64,000 nt of DNA from Parelaphostrongylus tenuis (lineage: Eukaryota; Nematoda; Chromadorea; Rhabditida; Metastrongylidae): the NCBI GenBank assembly GCA_019055375.1, contig JAHQIW010004068.1, positions 26,376 through 90,375 of the forward strand, in the 5' to 3' direction. The translations under genes were made by a program, and so were the position numbers. Positions 11,191 to 22,839 of the stretch are shown here, in pieces (positions within the stretch are counted from its first letter, which is position 1; every line of letters begins with the position of its first letter). The notes under the pieces are model-generated. The model ran no database searches, was not told where the DNA came from, and saw only the letters and a list, made by a program, of their open reading frames with translations.

Positions 11191-11982
11191 CTGCCGGAGA
11201 GAGCGCATCTGATCATACAGCTTATAACTTCCATCGTAGCCACTCGGAAAAGGTGTTTCCTCCATGAGTACTACTTTTTCTATATTTCATGAAAAATCGT
11301 ATTTTATACGTCCCGCTACTACAAGATGACATGTGGATCCCGCTCTCCCTGAATGAAGTAAAATATAATAAAGAATAATACAAAACAGTTTTAGATACAA
11401 AGGGTAGAAAACATCACCACAGATCGCTTCAAGTATAATACAGTAAGTGCCAAGAAAGAAAACTATTTCCCTCTTTACTTTGAGGGGTTACTGGAACACT
11501 AACACTTGAAGTGATGTCGAATAAATCTATAAAGATATAGAAACATTATAAGTTGTACGACTTTTCTTCAATTTTGGTATAACTAATCAAGTTGTATTTT
11601 CATTGTTGGCTGAGTTCGTAGCACGATGTTGATGATAAAATTTTATTTGGCTGGCGTGTCAATACGTCTCGCCTTTTTCAGAGTCAATGAATCGAGTTGA
11701 TTAACCAATGACGTTCACTTTCGCTGTGAATCATCGCTTTTCTTTCGTTTGAGGCAAACCTTTTTTTTTATCGAGCACCGCTCGAATCGAAGGGAAGTAT
11801 CCACAGCGAGGATGCACGGCCATGGACGACCGACTTGCATCTCTGCCTCTGACGAAGACAAAGCGCTGCTAAACGTTAGCCGAATAGTACTTTCCAATAA
11901 CAACTTCGTGCTACAGGCCTAACAAAGTTTTTGTCGAAGGGGAAGCTTGTTAAAAACGACTACCTTAAAAACACATAAAGCA

Positions 11983-12027
11983 TTATATATATATGGATGC
12001 GTTTATATGTATATATATGTATATATC
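11983..12027. repeat. TA-rich simple repeat
   Basis: This is a run of alternating TA and TATG units. Confidence 0.7.
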
Positions 12028-12029
12028 TA

Positions 12030-12150
12030 TTGCTGTCGAGTGATGTGCAAAACTTATTCATCAGCTGCGACTCGTACCTACATTTCACCTCATCCCGGGC
12101 TAGTGCTCGAACCGCTGCACCACCGATGCCTGTTTCGTTGTAAATAACTA
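12030..12150 (-). repeat. SINE-B single-arm copy
   Basis: It reads 'gagtgatgtgcaaaact', then 'gctgcgactcgtacc' (complement of a B-box-like T-arm), then 'gaaccgctgcaccaccgatgcc' (complement of an A-box-like head). The tRNA-like unit therefore lies on the minus strand. Confidence 0.6.
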
Positions 12151-12529
12151 AATGCTATGCATCAGGTAACTATCAAAGCGTCCATTAGTATAAAAAACAG
12201 TTCAATTTTAACTGCTGAATAAGGCTGCGATTAGGGAAATTTAATAATGACAGGACTCAAAATGGCTACTAGTTATTCTTCAGCCATGCATTCGGTCTGC
12301 TATAGGCATTTATACAGTGCAATAAGCGTGTTTTCGACCTTCCATCCTCGTCAGTTGCACGGTGCCTTTTTCGTTCAGTCATGTCGCCGAAAATCTCTCC
12401 CTAACATAGAGGAGCCGCAGACGTAACATTTACACACGTATTTAATGATCAAATACCGACCGGGCGGTGTTGCTCTTGGCTGGTAACCGTGACCTTTTGT
12501 CCGAGTATTTCTTGAGGCCCCGCATATAT

Positions 12530-12850
12530 GTGACTGACGAGGCTGGTAGAACGAAACACGTATAGTGCAAACGCCCATAAAAGAACATCTGGATGGCTCA
12601 TAAATAACTATCAGACATGTTGAAATTTGAGCGTATTCTCAAAAAACACTTGATACAAAAGGAACTTGAATTATTTGCTTATATGTTAATACGACACAAA
12701 GTAACTCACTAATAACTTTACTGCTTTCATTGTACGACTTCTTCGCGGCCAATCCATTATTACTATTAGTCGGTTTCGACAATACGGGGCTTGTTGGTTT
12801 TTGAACACTATAGATGCTCGTGTTGGCATGAATTTTGCTAACTGCAGTTG
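12530..12850. repeat. R4 fragment followed by R5 copy 2
   Basis: 'gacgaggctggtagaacg' to 'ctatcagacatgtt' (12,535-12,620) is R4-like. From 12,640 the R5 block follows ('cttgttggtttttgaacac' near 12,790). Confidence 0.45.
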
Positions 12851-13210
12851 CGATCAAACCACAGTTATTGAAATGATGTGAGTCCTCTATATTTACAACT
12901 TCAAAATGCGATGTATCTATATGTGATATGTTCTTAATTTATGAACCGTATTAAAATTTTTCCTTTTGCAGAACTTTTGAATATGTCGCTTACAAAATAT
13001 ATGTTGACAAAAAACGAAATTCTAGTGTAAATCATTGTTAGCAATGGTTAAGCCTCTTTATTGTATTACCTTGGCTACCGTGAAAATACACAAGATTATT
13101 TTATAGTTTTCAATCGGCTGACGTCTTGAAATTTTCATCTTTCTTCAATGTCGATTGATGCGATAATCGTGGTTGAGATTAAGACGATATATCTCATAAT
13201 TATTATTTGC

Positions 13211-13553
13211 CCTTTATTTCGAGAGCTTTAATAAGACCAGCTCAAATTTTAATAGATCCTTTCATTACTATTTAAGCCAACTTGTCATGTGGTCGGGTAA
13301 GGGCTCTTGTACAGCCCGAAACACGTGTTTCGTCTTTACAGACTCGTCAGTCGGGCAGAACTCGCCGTCTTTTGATATTTTCATAACCAGTTCTCTCGGG
13401 AGCTCTGCTCCCTTACAGAGAGTCATCGAAAAGTAAGGTTTTACATCCTAAGCAAACGAAAATTTTCACCTAACACAGAGCGTTTGCGCAAATAATAATG
13501 AAAGGATCTATCGAAATTTGAGCGTGGTCTTGATAAAGCTCTCGAAATAAAGG
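13211..13553. mobile_element. R4 foldback element, intact copy
   Basis: A 63-base left terminal repeat (13,211-13,273, starting CCTTTATTTCGAGAGC) is matched by its inverted copy at 13,491-13,553 with few mismatches. The interior carries the R4 core (AAACACGTGTTTCG near 13,320). At 343 bp with no coding capacity it is a MITE-like non-autonomous DNA element. Confidence 0.75.
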
Positions 13554-13724
13554 TATAATATGATAAAAATACCAGCCAATGAGCAATCGAGTGCGCAAAC
13601 GCTAACATAACGGATCTACCTGTCAGCAACCACTTGTCAACGGTATGACGCGGTTAGTTGCTATCGACACTGAAGTAGTCTGACAGATATTGTGTATTAC
13701 ATGATCCAACAGAAATATTTTTAT

Positions 13725-13900
13725 TTAACAGCATCTAGCGGTGGTGCGATGTTATAAATATATTCACTGATACACATTAATGAGCAATACTTTTGTGTTA
13801 GGCCGGACTTGGACTCTCTTTTCACCTTATCCGAAGGGGGGGGGGGGGGGGGGGGCGGAGGCGAGCTCGATCCGCTGCACGACCGACGTCTATTTTCAAA
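13725..13900 (-). repeat. SINE-B copy with 20-base G tract
   Basis: It starts 'ttatttaacagc.tctagcggtggt' and contains 'ggccggacttggactc' (T-arm complement) and 'gatccgctgcacgaccgacg' (head complement). A run of 20 G lies at 13,836-13,855 inside the tRNA-like part. Confidence 0.6.
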
Positions 13901-13979
13901 TGAAGAAATTTAATAAATAATTATCGAAAATATAAAAATGTTTGTTGATCAATTTTGAAAAAATTGAATGAAATAGCAT

Positions 13980-15030
13980 TCTGTTGAATGCTACACCGTA
14001 GATACAACCACTCAATCAAGACTTTCCGCTACATGCCGAAAGCTTACCGTACATGTACAATTGAACATATGCCCTACAGGGGGCCGATAGAAAATCAAAG
14101 TGTAGCTGGAGCGATAGTGATGAAGTTATTTGATAATATGTTGAACAATGGGAAACGTATGCACGGACACAATTACGTCTACACTCATTTCAGAATATCT
14201 CTTTTTTGACCTCTGAAATGATAAGGGAATAACATGTTTTGCGCCATGTCTAAGTGCTATACAGGCGCCTGTTACATCGTCTCAATAGGATGAAACAGAC
14301 GCCTGTATAGCCCTTAGAAACGACTTAAAACATGTCATGCCCTCATCTTTTCACGTGACGGTATGCTAGGGACATCCTACCTAGCTCATCAACCGATTTA
14401 GAACACCAGAAAAGCATCGTATAAAGCTCATTGCAGTTTGAGCAGTGCAAAAAATTTTCCATACATTTCAAGATATAAAATGGTTTGTAAAAGAGGTGAT
14501 ATCTTGAAACCATAGGTATGAATGGTTTATAAGAGCCAGTGAAACTGAACTTGAATACCACAAATTCTCTCTAATGCAATGTGTTACGTTCCCCTCCGCG
14601 CCTTCGCTTTCTTTATGAGCATTCTTGCATACGAGTTGCTGGAAGGTCACTCACAACTTTCTGAATTTAATAATTGACCCAGAAGTTTATAATGAAAAGT
14701 GGAATAGCGATAATAAAAGAGCAAAAAGAAGCCGAGAGATTAGATATTGTGCCATCATTCAAAATTTAAAGCAAGCTCAACAGATGTCCTGCTTATCGAA
14801 ACTTTCCTCTCATGCTTGAACTTTGTAATCTCAAATTACTAAGTAAATCGTTATAGTAAACCAGGATCGCAGATTATTATGGATATAATATTATTGGCCC
14901 AAACGTTCATAGATTATGAAGAAGGGACAGTTATGAGGAACAGGATAAACGTCACGTAACGATGTTCCAAGTACGACAATTAATTATTGCGCTGTTGGTA
15001 CTTGTCCATCATGATGTGGCAAATAATTAT
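13980..15030. other. Gene-free stretch
   Basis: An imperfect inverted repeat, 'caggcgcctgt' (14,263-14,273) and 'gacgcctgtat' (14,299-14,309), is the only structure noted. Short open frames on both strands have no supporting context. Confidence 0.35.
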
Positions 15031-15034
15031 TCGA

Positions 15035-16040
15035 CCTCCTTCGCTGGACAAGAAGTTTTCATGAGATGTTAGTAATCATTCGGAAGCTTAAATTTTTGGT
15101 TCGAGTGGCACGTAGGCAATTTTTAGGGAGACCTTTTTTTTGATTTTGTTAAAAGCGGAAAATCTTTGTGTTTCACGCGCATCTTTCTCGCAAGCAAAGA
15201 TTTTTTCTGAAACTATTAGTATTCGTTAGATAGCGTAATTCAAGAAGTCTAGCATCATGCTTATGAACTGGAAAGACCGTTTCTTTGCAGTGTAGCAAGG
15301 AAAATAAAAATCATTCACATTCGCGATCAAGTGCTCTTTGGCCAGCTATTCTTGAAAGCTGATTGGGCAGCAAAGGGGCGGGGGTGCGACCATCTATCCA
15401 TTTTCTCACAGAGAGTGCAATGTTCGTTGTTTGACCAGGAATCGCTTCTCCGCGTCAAAAAAAAGCTCCAGATTGGACGTATGACTCTGATACAATAAGA
15501 TTTCCTTTCCACTCTCATATGCTTTACTGCTTCAAGCAAAGTTATAACTGAATTGTGCAGTCAATGTGGAAATATACCCAATGACGTAAAGTGGTGTGCA
15601 AAAGTTTTGCGTCAGGAGGGGCTGGAATCCACATCTCACTCTTTCCGGGAGCGCTTGCTCTAACTCGTTGTATTGACCACCATTTTGCACACCACTCTTT
15701 CTAAGCTAGAGCGCATCTATCTGCAAAATGGGAGTCAGTAGTACAACGGGTTAGAGCACGCGCTCCCGGATAGAGTGAGATGTGAGTTCCAGTCCCTTCT
15801 GACGCAAAACTTTTGCACATCAGCCTACGTCACTGGGTATATCTGTAACATCATACCACCACTAGAAGAGGTTAAATAAAAAGAACTTCATTTGATGTGG
15901 ACCATAATTATTCTAAAATTTACAGCGTTATAAAAAAGCTATTGAAGAATTCGGCGTGCCGCGATAGCTAGAGATTCAAGCTTTTGAATGGTTAGTAACA
16001 CTCCTATCAAAAGTTCTTGTCCAGCGCGTGGAGCCAAATA
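15035..16040. mobile_element. R3 TIR element with nested SINE-B palindrome
   Basis: The left end 'cttcgctggacaagaag...gttagtaatcattcggaagc' and the right end 'gaatggttagtaacactc...cttgtccagcg' are inverted relatives spanning about 130 bases. The SINE-A site is empty ('ttagatagcgtaattcaag', about 15,230). A SINE-B palindrome occupies 15,572-15,842. Confidence 0.7.
15572..15842. repeat. SINE-B head-to-head palindrome (two tRNA-like arms)
   Basis: The arm at 15,572-15,688 and the arm at 15,726-15,842 are inverted copies of about 115 bases and high similarity. Both carry 'tgcaaaagttttgcgtcag', a T-arm-like 'ggctggaatcc' or its complement, and 'ctctaac.cgttgta'. The arms are separated by only about 37 bases, so the transcript or single strand could fold into one long hairpin. 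Confidence 0.75.
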
Positions 16041-16239
16041 TTCACTTGTCGCCTTACAATGGACAAGAACCCTTTGTTCTACTAATAAGAACTGTGCCAT
16101 GGTTCAACTCAAAACTGCAAACAAACAACCAATACGGACAATTTTTCGGAAGTGAAGTATGGCTTGTAACAATGGAATAGAAGGTCCTTCTCTGGCATAA
16201 TCACACTGATAAGCGCATTAAGTGAACATTCAATAATCC

Positions 16240-17055
16240 ACAAAAATTCAAACTATAATTGGGAATCGCCACCAACTTAAGAAAACGCGGTGATGATTCC
16301 TCATAGGGTAATAACCTGGGAATAGTCTTTCCATTATTCCAAGAAAAGTTTCCATTTGGAGATATGTCAGTCTTGGGTGGAGTCTCCTATGAAGAGAGGT
16401 CATTGAATTACGAGATTGCCCATCTATCAATCTCCTTCATATCTCCATCCTCAATGATTCACTGATACATAGCTTCGTATATGTATGTGTGCATAACCAG
16501 GCATCTCTGTATTGACGTCACTCCAAGAATAAATTCTCAACCAAAAGCTTCTGTTAAAGTAAAAGCTTGTTATCTGCGACTCGGAAAACCATATCAATTA
16601 GGTACAAAGTGTAACTAAGTAGATGGTATCCATCAAGAGTAAAATATTGAACTGCATGTTGTCAACTGAATTTTGACCGCTTCATAACGTGGCGAGTACT
16701 TAAGTTTGACAATACCTGAACATAAAACATCTCTTAGCTAATGTTAACACAATACAAAACAGCTGGCTAACAACATTAGCGCGCCTATTCTACTCCTTCG
16801 CGGCAAATTCTAAAGTCTGTTGATCTGGATAGCATGAAACTTGTTGGTTTTTGAACATCATAGACACTCGTTTATAACAAATTTTCAATGCAATCATGCC
16901 ATAATCGCTGCTTTCCAAATGGTGGGTAATGTCCTAAGTACAATCATTAAAACTGTTATGCAGGACAGAGAAATCTGAGGCACTTGTAAAAATTTGAAAT
17001 TTATGCATGAATTCCAAAAAAAAAAACAATCACAAATATTCTTCAAAACAAAGAC
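16240..17055 (-). repeat. Degenerate repeat region including R5 copy 3
   Basis: The segment at 16,420-16,620 resembles 41,210-41,530 ('tctccttcatatctc', 'aa.cagaagcttt'). The segment at 16,680-16,900 is an R5 copy. It lies on the C-terminal side of the mariner relic at 17,060-17,300, but no catalytic motif can be read. Confidence 0.35.
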
Positions 17056-17059
17056 CATC

Positions 17060-17300
17060 GTTTCCAACGGCATGGTGCCATCGGTCTGCCAAATTTTGGA
17101 TCTGGTCGAAGTACCATTCATTCGACTTCGCAGCAAAGAATTCTTGACACGTTTTTTCGTCTTGAACGAGACCTACCCTCGAGGTTAAGTCCTCCGGCAT
17201 TGAAAAGCATTGTAACCAGCGTCCAACAACAGATTTGCTTGTTGTGTTTTACTTTCGATCTCATTGATTTCAACAATTGCAATTCCCTGTGAATGTCCCT
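17060..17300 (-). pseudogene. Mariner-type transposase N-terminal relic
   Basis: On the minus strand VVGRWLQCF is followed in other frames by the degenerate remains of 'F.AGD..LE'. This is the helix-turn-helix region typical of mariner transposases. The sequence is homologous to 46,560-46,800, where the motif is clearer. It is heavily frameshifted and inactive. Confidence 0.5.
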
Positions 17301-17545
17301 TTCTTCAGTAATGACGCAATAAAATGCGAACTTCGATGGTATTGTTGGGTATGACGGAGGTTTGTAGCAAAGTGAAAACGAAAACCAATATAATCTGGGC
17401 CTTCAATGGAAAAATCCCACATAAGATACTGCTACTTTCCCATGGTATGCATGAGAGTTATCTCATGCTTACTGAAGTGACTCAGAACTTTCTTCCCAAC
17501 CGTAGTATGATGTATTTGCGTGTGATCGCCATCTAGATTATAAGC
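17301..17545 (+). repeat. Flank of mariner-type relic, shared with 46.8 kb
   Basis: 'tagcaaagtg', 'ttcaatggaaaaatccc.cataag' and 'gttatc.catgctta' align with 46,800-46,980. This shows that the two relics are copies of one larger element. Confidence 0.5.
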
Positions 17546-17589
17546 CATACTGGAAGTCCTCCCTTTGCACATTACGATCGTCAAAAATA

Positions 17590-18345
17590 GTGATAACTCT
17601 CATAATTGCTACATGAGCCAACTTGTCATGTGATCTGTTAAATGGGCTCTTGTACAGCCCGATACACGTGTTTCGACGCTCACTTTTAGGGTGGGGATTG
17701 AAGCACCCACAGAGGATTGGCTAAAAGACGACAAACGACTACCAAGCAACTAGGAAATTTCTTCTCAATTAATCTTACCAGCATTCAAAGACCAATGAAG
17801 TGATTAGCTGGAAAAAATTGATTAAATACCGCAAGTCATACTAGAACACTACTCGTTTTTAATACTTTTTGAACAAGGCTAAGATGTTGTGAAGTGCTTA
17901 ATTGAAAGTGACTTATTCGTCTTGACACTTAAAACCCTTTACTTTTTTTATTTAGGTTCAAAACAAACCGCGGCTGGATACGTGATTTTCAGTGTACTCT
18001 CCTCGGAAAGCATCCTCACCTGCCCGAATTAACTGACCAAGGTCTTTTCTGAAACCACTACATGCCGGGATTAAGTTGCCTACGACAACGTACTATTGGC
18101 AAAATCAATATTTTTCATAAATTTTTTTTTAGATCAATTTTTTTCAACGAATACATCAAGGGCTTTCAAATAGTGTCACATGCCGGACTGACGAGACTGT
18201 AAGTCGAAACACGTGTATCGGGCTGTGCAAGAGCCTTTTTAACAGCCCACATGACAGGTTGGCTCAGATAGCAACTTTGAGATTTGTTGAAATTAGAGTG
18301 TGGTCTTGAGAAAACACTCCAAAAAAACAGTATAATAGCAACTTT
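17590..18345. mobile_element. R4 foldback element, long-spacer copy
   Basis: The left arm near 17,612-17,680 ('gagccaacttgtcatgtg', 'cagcccgatacacgtgtttcg') is inverted at 18,185-18,265 ('cgaaacacgtgtatcgggctg', 'catgacaggttggctc'). Flanking 'ttgaaattagagtgtggtcttgag' completes the right TIR. The roughly 500-base spacer has no gene. Confidence 0.6.
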
Positions 18346-19635
18346 TATTATACTACTTTAATCCTTTTCAGTTTACACATGCTCTTATATAACCATTATA
18401 TGGATAACATTTCGACGTCTTCGCCTTCTCCAGAGCCGATTGATTCTAGTCGATAGTCCACCGCAATCCGTCCTAGCAGTGTGGATATTCGTGGCCGTAT
18501 CGAATCAAGCTGTTCTAACTAAAGCACTGCTCCAGATTTTCTCCGGCCAATTTTGGCTGCTGTTTAAGCAGATTCGTCGGCATTAGTAGGTCGTCTAATG
18601 CTTCTCGAGTTAATTTCTCCTGAAATCATTGAGGCATATTTGGGTATTCTGCGTCTAAAATCGTTATAATCAATGCGTCTTTTGCAGAATCAGTTATATG
18701 AAAGCCATTTCACTCTTTGAAATGGAGTAAGATATGTTGTTGAACTATGACGCTATGAGCAGAACAAGCATCAAGGCAACATTATACAAATAATAATGTC
18801 ATTTATTTATTTTAGCCCTCCATTGGGATGACCTGGCATCAAGAGCATCTCACATGCAAAAATGTCACCTTTTCCTCCACCCCCAAAATCATAGCCTTTT
18901 GCAGATAGTCCTTGGTCACTGTATGCTTCAAAAAGATTCAAAAGCTTGGTCGCTGCGTGAGCAAGATGAAAAGTTTTGACGATACTGGACGTGCCGTCAA
19001 ATTGTTCAAAGTGGTGTTTCTTATCCCGCAAAAAAAGAGGATTCAAAATTGTGACATACACAATCAACTAAAAGTCGAAAATGCTGCGCTACACAGAGCC
19101 GTTATTGAAATATATGGTCATGGTGATACACTTTTCCTGACCCTAGAGAGTTTTCATTTTATTATAGTCGTTCACTCATATGATTCATTTTCACATCTCC
19201 TGTGCGGATTTCAGAAAATTCCATCCTTCGACTGGTTTAATTGTATTCAACGCCCGCAGAGGTCGCTGAACATTTTACGAGTTGCTTCACTCGTTGCTTA
19301 AGGATTCCTTTACTTCAATGTTGTTGCACAATTCTGATCAAGAAGATTATCATTGCACTTCCACCATTTCCTAAATTTCGCTCACTTCTTTGAGTCCATC
19401 ATAACTAGAGGTTTTGAACTTTTCATTCGATATTTCAGCTCCTAACTGAGTATCGTGATGTTCTTCGGTGATGTAACCAAATGCTGGACAAATCATGCCC
19501 TCCTACAGTTTAGTTTTACTTTAATAGAGCGCATATCCAATAATTTAAGGTGTTTAGTCAATCTAAGGTGCTGTGTTCAGACAAATCAACCATAAATTTT
19601 TGCTGTCATCGAGGGATGAGAAAACAAATGAGCGG
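18346..19635. other. Stretch without a supportable gene
   Basis: The segment at 18,405-18,450 resembles the 'cgtcttcgccttcttcagag' motif that recurs at several places. The segment at 18,838-18,905 resembles the end of the RTE relic at 63,480-63,540. An open frame of 129 codons at 18,912-19,301 (+) has no recognisable domain and overlaps open frames on the other strand. Confidence 0.35.
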
Positions 19636-19639
19636 GATC

Positions 19640-19890
19640 AAGGATAAAGCTCTCGTCGTTGATCAGTTATTGAAGGATATACCATTCACATATCTGGCCT
19701 TTACAGTGGCTCACGGTGGCCTCCCGCTGTATCGAGTCAGTGCTACATATCTTACAGACAAATATACGACCAGTCTGGTATCTATTTACAGACCACGAGG
19801 GATGAACGGCTTGGTGAACCACGAGCACGAGATCAAATCGTCGACCTTGTATGCGAAACAGAGCACCTCTAATCACTGTATCACATGCAT
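19640..19890 (-). repeat. SINE-A copy
   Basis: It runs from AAGGATAAAGCTCTCGTCG to 'gagcacctctaatcactg', covering the full body and a diverged tRNA-like head on the minus strand. Confidence 0.7.
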
Positions 19891-20169
19891 ATGCTTTCAG
19901 TGCTGATATTACTTCTCAAGTTAAATGACCCGAAGGTACTAGTTCTATGAGTATTATGTCCTTTTTCCGCTGCCTTTGGATAGCTGAATACCTTTGTATC
20001 ATCAAAACTAATTCTATAGCGATTAGGTATCTCACCAAGCGTGTATAATTCTCAGGATGCGGCCGACGAGTGGACAGATTCGAGGTGAACAGGGCTGGAT
20101 AAACAAAGTGCCTGTTTCCTGTAAAATATCATCATAGTACTTTACGTCGAAACAGATCAAAAATAGTTC

Positions 20170-20345
20170 CTCAAGCGCTTATACCTTAGAGCAGTGCGTT
20201 TTGGCACGCGCTCCATGTATGGGTGAAAGGCATGCTCAACACTTGCCTGGTGTTACGAGTTTTGTATATCACTCAGCATTCTTGGATATATAAATATAGG
20301 CGATAAGTGGTATTACATCGTATCACTGCAGCCGAAAAGGTTAAA
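20170..20345 (+). repeat. SINE-B copy, diverged
   Basis: 'gagcagtgcgttttggcacgc', a T-arm-like segment, 'gttttgtatatcactcag', and the tail 'gcagccgaaaaggttaaataag' follow the SINE-B order on the plus strand. Confidence 0.5.
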
Positions 20346-22835
20346 TAAGAGATTTCTTCAAGATTACCTACATTTGATGGTTCTCGGTATAACTGAGTTT
20401 CATGCTCACATGTGCTCGCAAGATCAAAGTTGTTGACGGTTGGCTGCTCACTGCAGCATCGGTCCTCTATATTACAGAAGGAATAAATGCACAGCAGGGG
20501 TTCAGGCTTTGCAGAGGCTAGCTCTCTCTCCCAGTGAAAGGTGAAATCGGGTTCAACTATGGCTAAAATTTCGACTAATTAATGTCACAGCGTTCTTACA
20601 TACGTATCTTTGAAACAGTCCTTAGAGACAACGCGGACGTAGGAAGTGCACTCACTATCATAGATGGTGTTCCTCCTTCCTCGACTAACTCGAGATAAAG
20701 ACGTTCTTCGTGATGCAAAATTGCTTCATTAGGTGGAGCGCTAGGCTGTGAGGACTGCAAAACAATCTATATCTCTCCTTTGTATTCATCATCATGACGT
20801 ATTTTAGAGTATGGCAGCGCATCGTTGCTGAAAGTTGATTAGAATACAACTCACATCCATTCGTATGTAGTCCGTTGTACCGCGCAATTCGATGCAATGG
20901 GAAAGAGAGAAATGAATCTTACCATCAGCAAAAAGGATTAGCAAATGTGATAGCGATGCCTAAATGATAGCTGGTAATAGTGATTCGTGATGTAAACAAC
21001 ATTCGAGAAGAAGGCCAACTGTGTGAGGCTGAAGTGTTTCTGATGTTATGATGATTTTTTATGAAACCGTGCGTGGAATTAAACAAAAAAGATAAATAAT
21101 AATGTGTTTCACATTTATCAATCCTTTTAAGATGAGCCACGAATTGGACTTCACTAGTAGCATTGCAGCAGAGATTGAATGATCCTTTCAGACAGGTCCA
21201 TGATTTATTCAAAGATTCTATCGACTTAAGGGGTTTAGTAGCCGAGAAAGTGAAACCGAAGGAGTGATTATTCATGTATTGTATATTACATCCAACACCA
21301 ATGCCCCTTCACGTTAAAGCTTTGGGGTATAAAGAACGATTATGACCGACAACCCCGAAACTACTTTTAAGTATTTTTAGAGGAGAATTTGATTTTATCT
21401 CATCTCAATCACAGAAAATTGCAGTAATGTCACATTTGACAACATAACACGAGCAAATAAGGGCCATGATCTCACTGATCAAAGGTGTCCTACGACGCAT
21501 ACATGATTAGAGGTTTGACTTCCCGCTGGAGGCTCACCTCTTCTCGTCCCACTTGAATCGTCAAATAGATGTTGGACATGTCTGGGAAAATGGTATCCCT
21601 TATTCAGTATATGGAAGGCCACCTTGAATCATCGTAAACACCATTTATTCTTCCATAAGCACTAACGATGTTTGGTGAATTAGCATGCATGGCGCATCTA
21701 TCAATGAATGACCAGCACGGAGAGATTGCGCCTTTTTATCACGATTGACATCATCGAAGCAGCTGCAATATTGAAACTAGAAAATGGTATCAATGAAGGT
21801 TGATGATGCGTAAGAGAGATGGAAGAGGCAACTTATAACACTTATAGTCTTCAAGATATTGTCCTTCTTAGTACGCAACCATAGTTAACCTCTGAACGAG
21901 GTGAAGCATTGTGCACATTATTCATTGTGCTTGAATGATGCCTTTTGGGAATATGACAAGCATCTACAGCGGCAAACCAGTTCACGAATTTCCGAGCTTT
22001 CAGAAAATCATGTCCTCAATCGCAGGAACAGCGACTGCATAACAAAAGATAAATTTGGATATAGGATTGGTTCTCTGATGCGGAAAGCTGATAATAAAAA
22101 TGCAAAAGGTGACCTGGGAGTTTCGAGTCCGGAATCAGTAAATTGTATTGAAATCTAATAGAGAATCATAGACTACAGAATCATCTGAGCTCGTGAGCCA
22201 TGCACAGGGTAAATCATTGTCACGAACGATGTTGTGAGACAAGAGGCGACGAGTGGGTGACATGCCTGCACATTTCCGAACAAGGGTCATCCATGCGAGG
22301 AAGCAGGTAAAGTCCCTATTTTTTTGTAAAGAAAACCTCCTGCCTAGCTCTCGTTTGCGAAAAGATCTCTTGAAAAATGATGCCATATGGTCTGTGTGCT
22401 CGAATGAGAGGATTAATGCTGGATTGTAATCTTACCAAATGGTCACTTTTCAGTTTGTGCTTTGTAATTGGAGGAGCTTTGTTTGCAATAAAATGTAAGT
22501 GTAGTTTCATAGAATACTAAATCAAATACGTGCAGCTAATGGCTATTGTTTACTCATTTCAGTGCTATTTACAATTTACAATGGTTTGACGTTTTCTGTA
22601 TTTCTACTTGAGAAACATGTCGCAACCAGGTTGTACGCTATAAGCGAAATGACGGGTCAAATAATCATCGATATTTGATCAAATATCGGATTTTCTAACT
22701 CATGGCGAATGTTTACTTGTAAAACAATCCAGAGCATTGTAAAGGAACCTTAAAGATGTTCGATTATCGATAACTATGACGATTCCACGGTGTACCTCTG
22801 CAATTGTCGTTTCTCATCAACTCCGCGCAGTAGCC
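20346..22835. other. Gene-free or unrecognised stretch
   Basis: Several open frames of 70-116 codons occur on both strands (for example 20,925-21,275 minus and 21,901-22,158 plus). None shows a family motif, a signal peptide with partner exons, or a repeat match. Confidence 0.3.
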
Positions 22836-22839
22836 AGCT

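Larger units (their letters stand above)
9330..11925. repeat. R1 long dispersed repeat, copy A
   Basis: It matches 33,460-36,470 nearly end to end in the same orientation. The match starts at 'cgattacttgg' and ends at 'gtgctacaggc'. Landmarks are a nested R3 element, 'gcgcatcgatttctatagcc' at about 10,620, 'aggtaaacgccgtagagtgc' at about 10,750, and 'gatcgcttcaagta' at about 11,420. Copy B has an extra SINE-B insertion that copy A lacks. The unit contains decayed minus-strand exons. Confidence 0.7.

Noticed and set aside
18912..19301. 129-codon plus-strand frame as a gene
   Set aside because: No motif, no exon partners and competing frames on the other strand; lengths like this are expected by chance in 64 kb.
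19550..19906. 118-codon plus-strand frame
   Set aside because: It lies almost wholly inside a SINE-A copy and matches its non-coding body.
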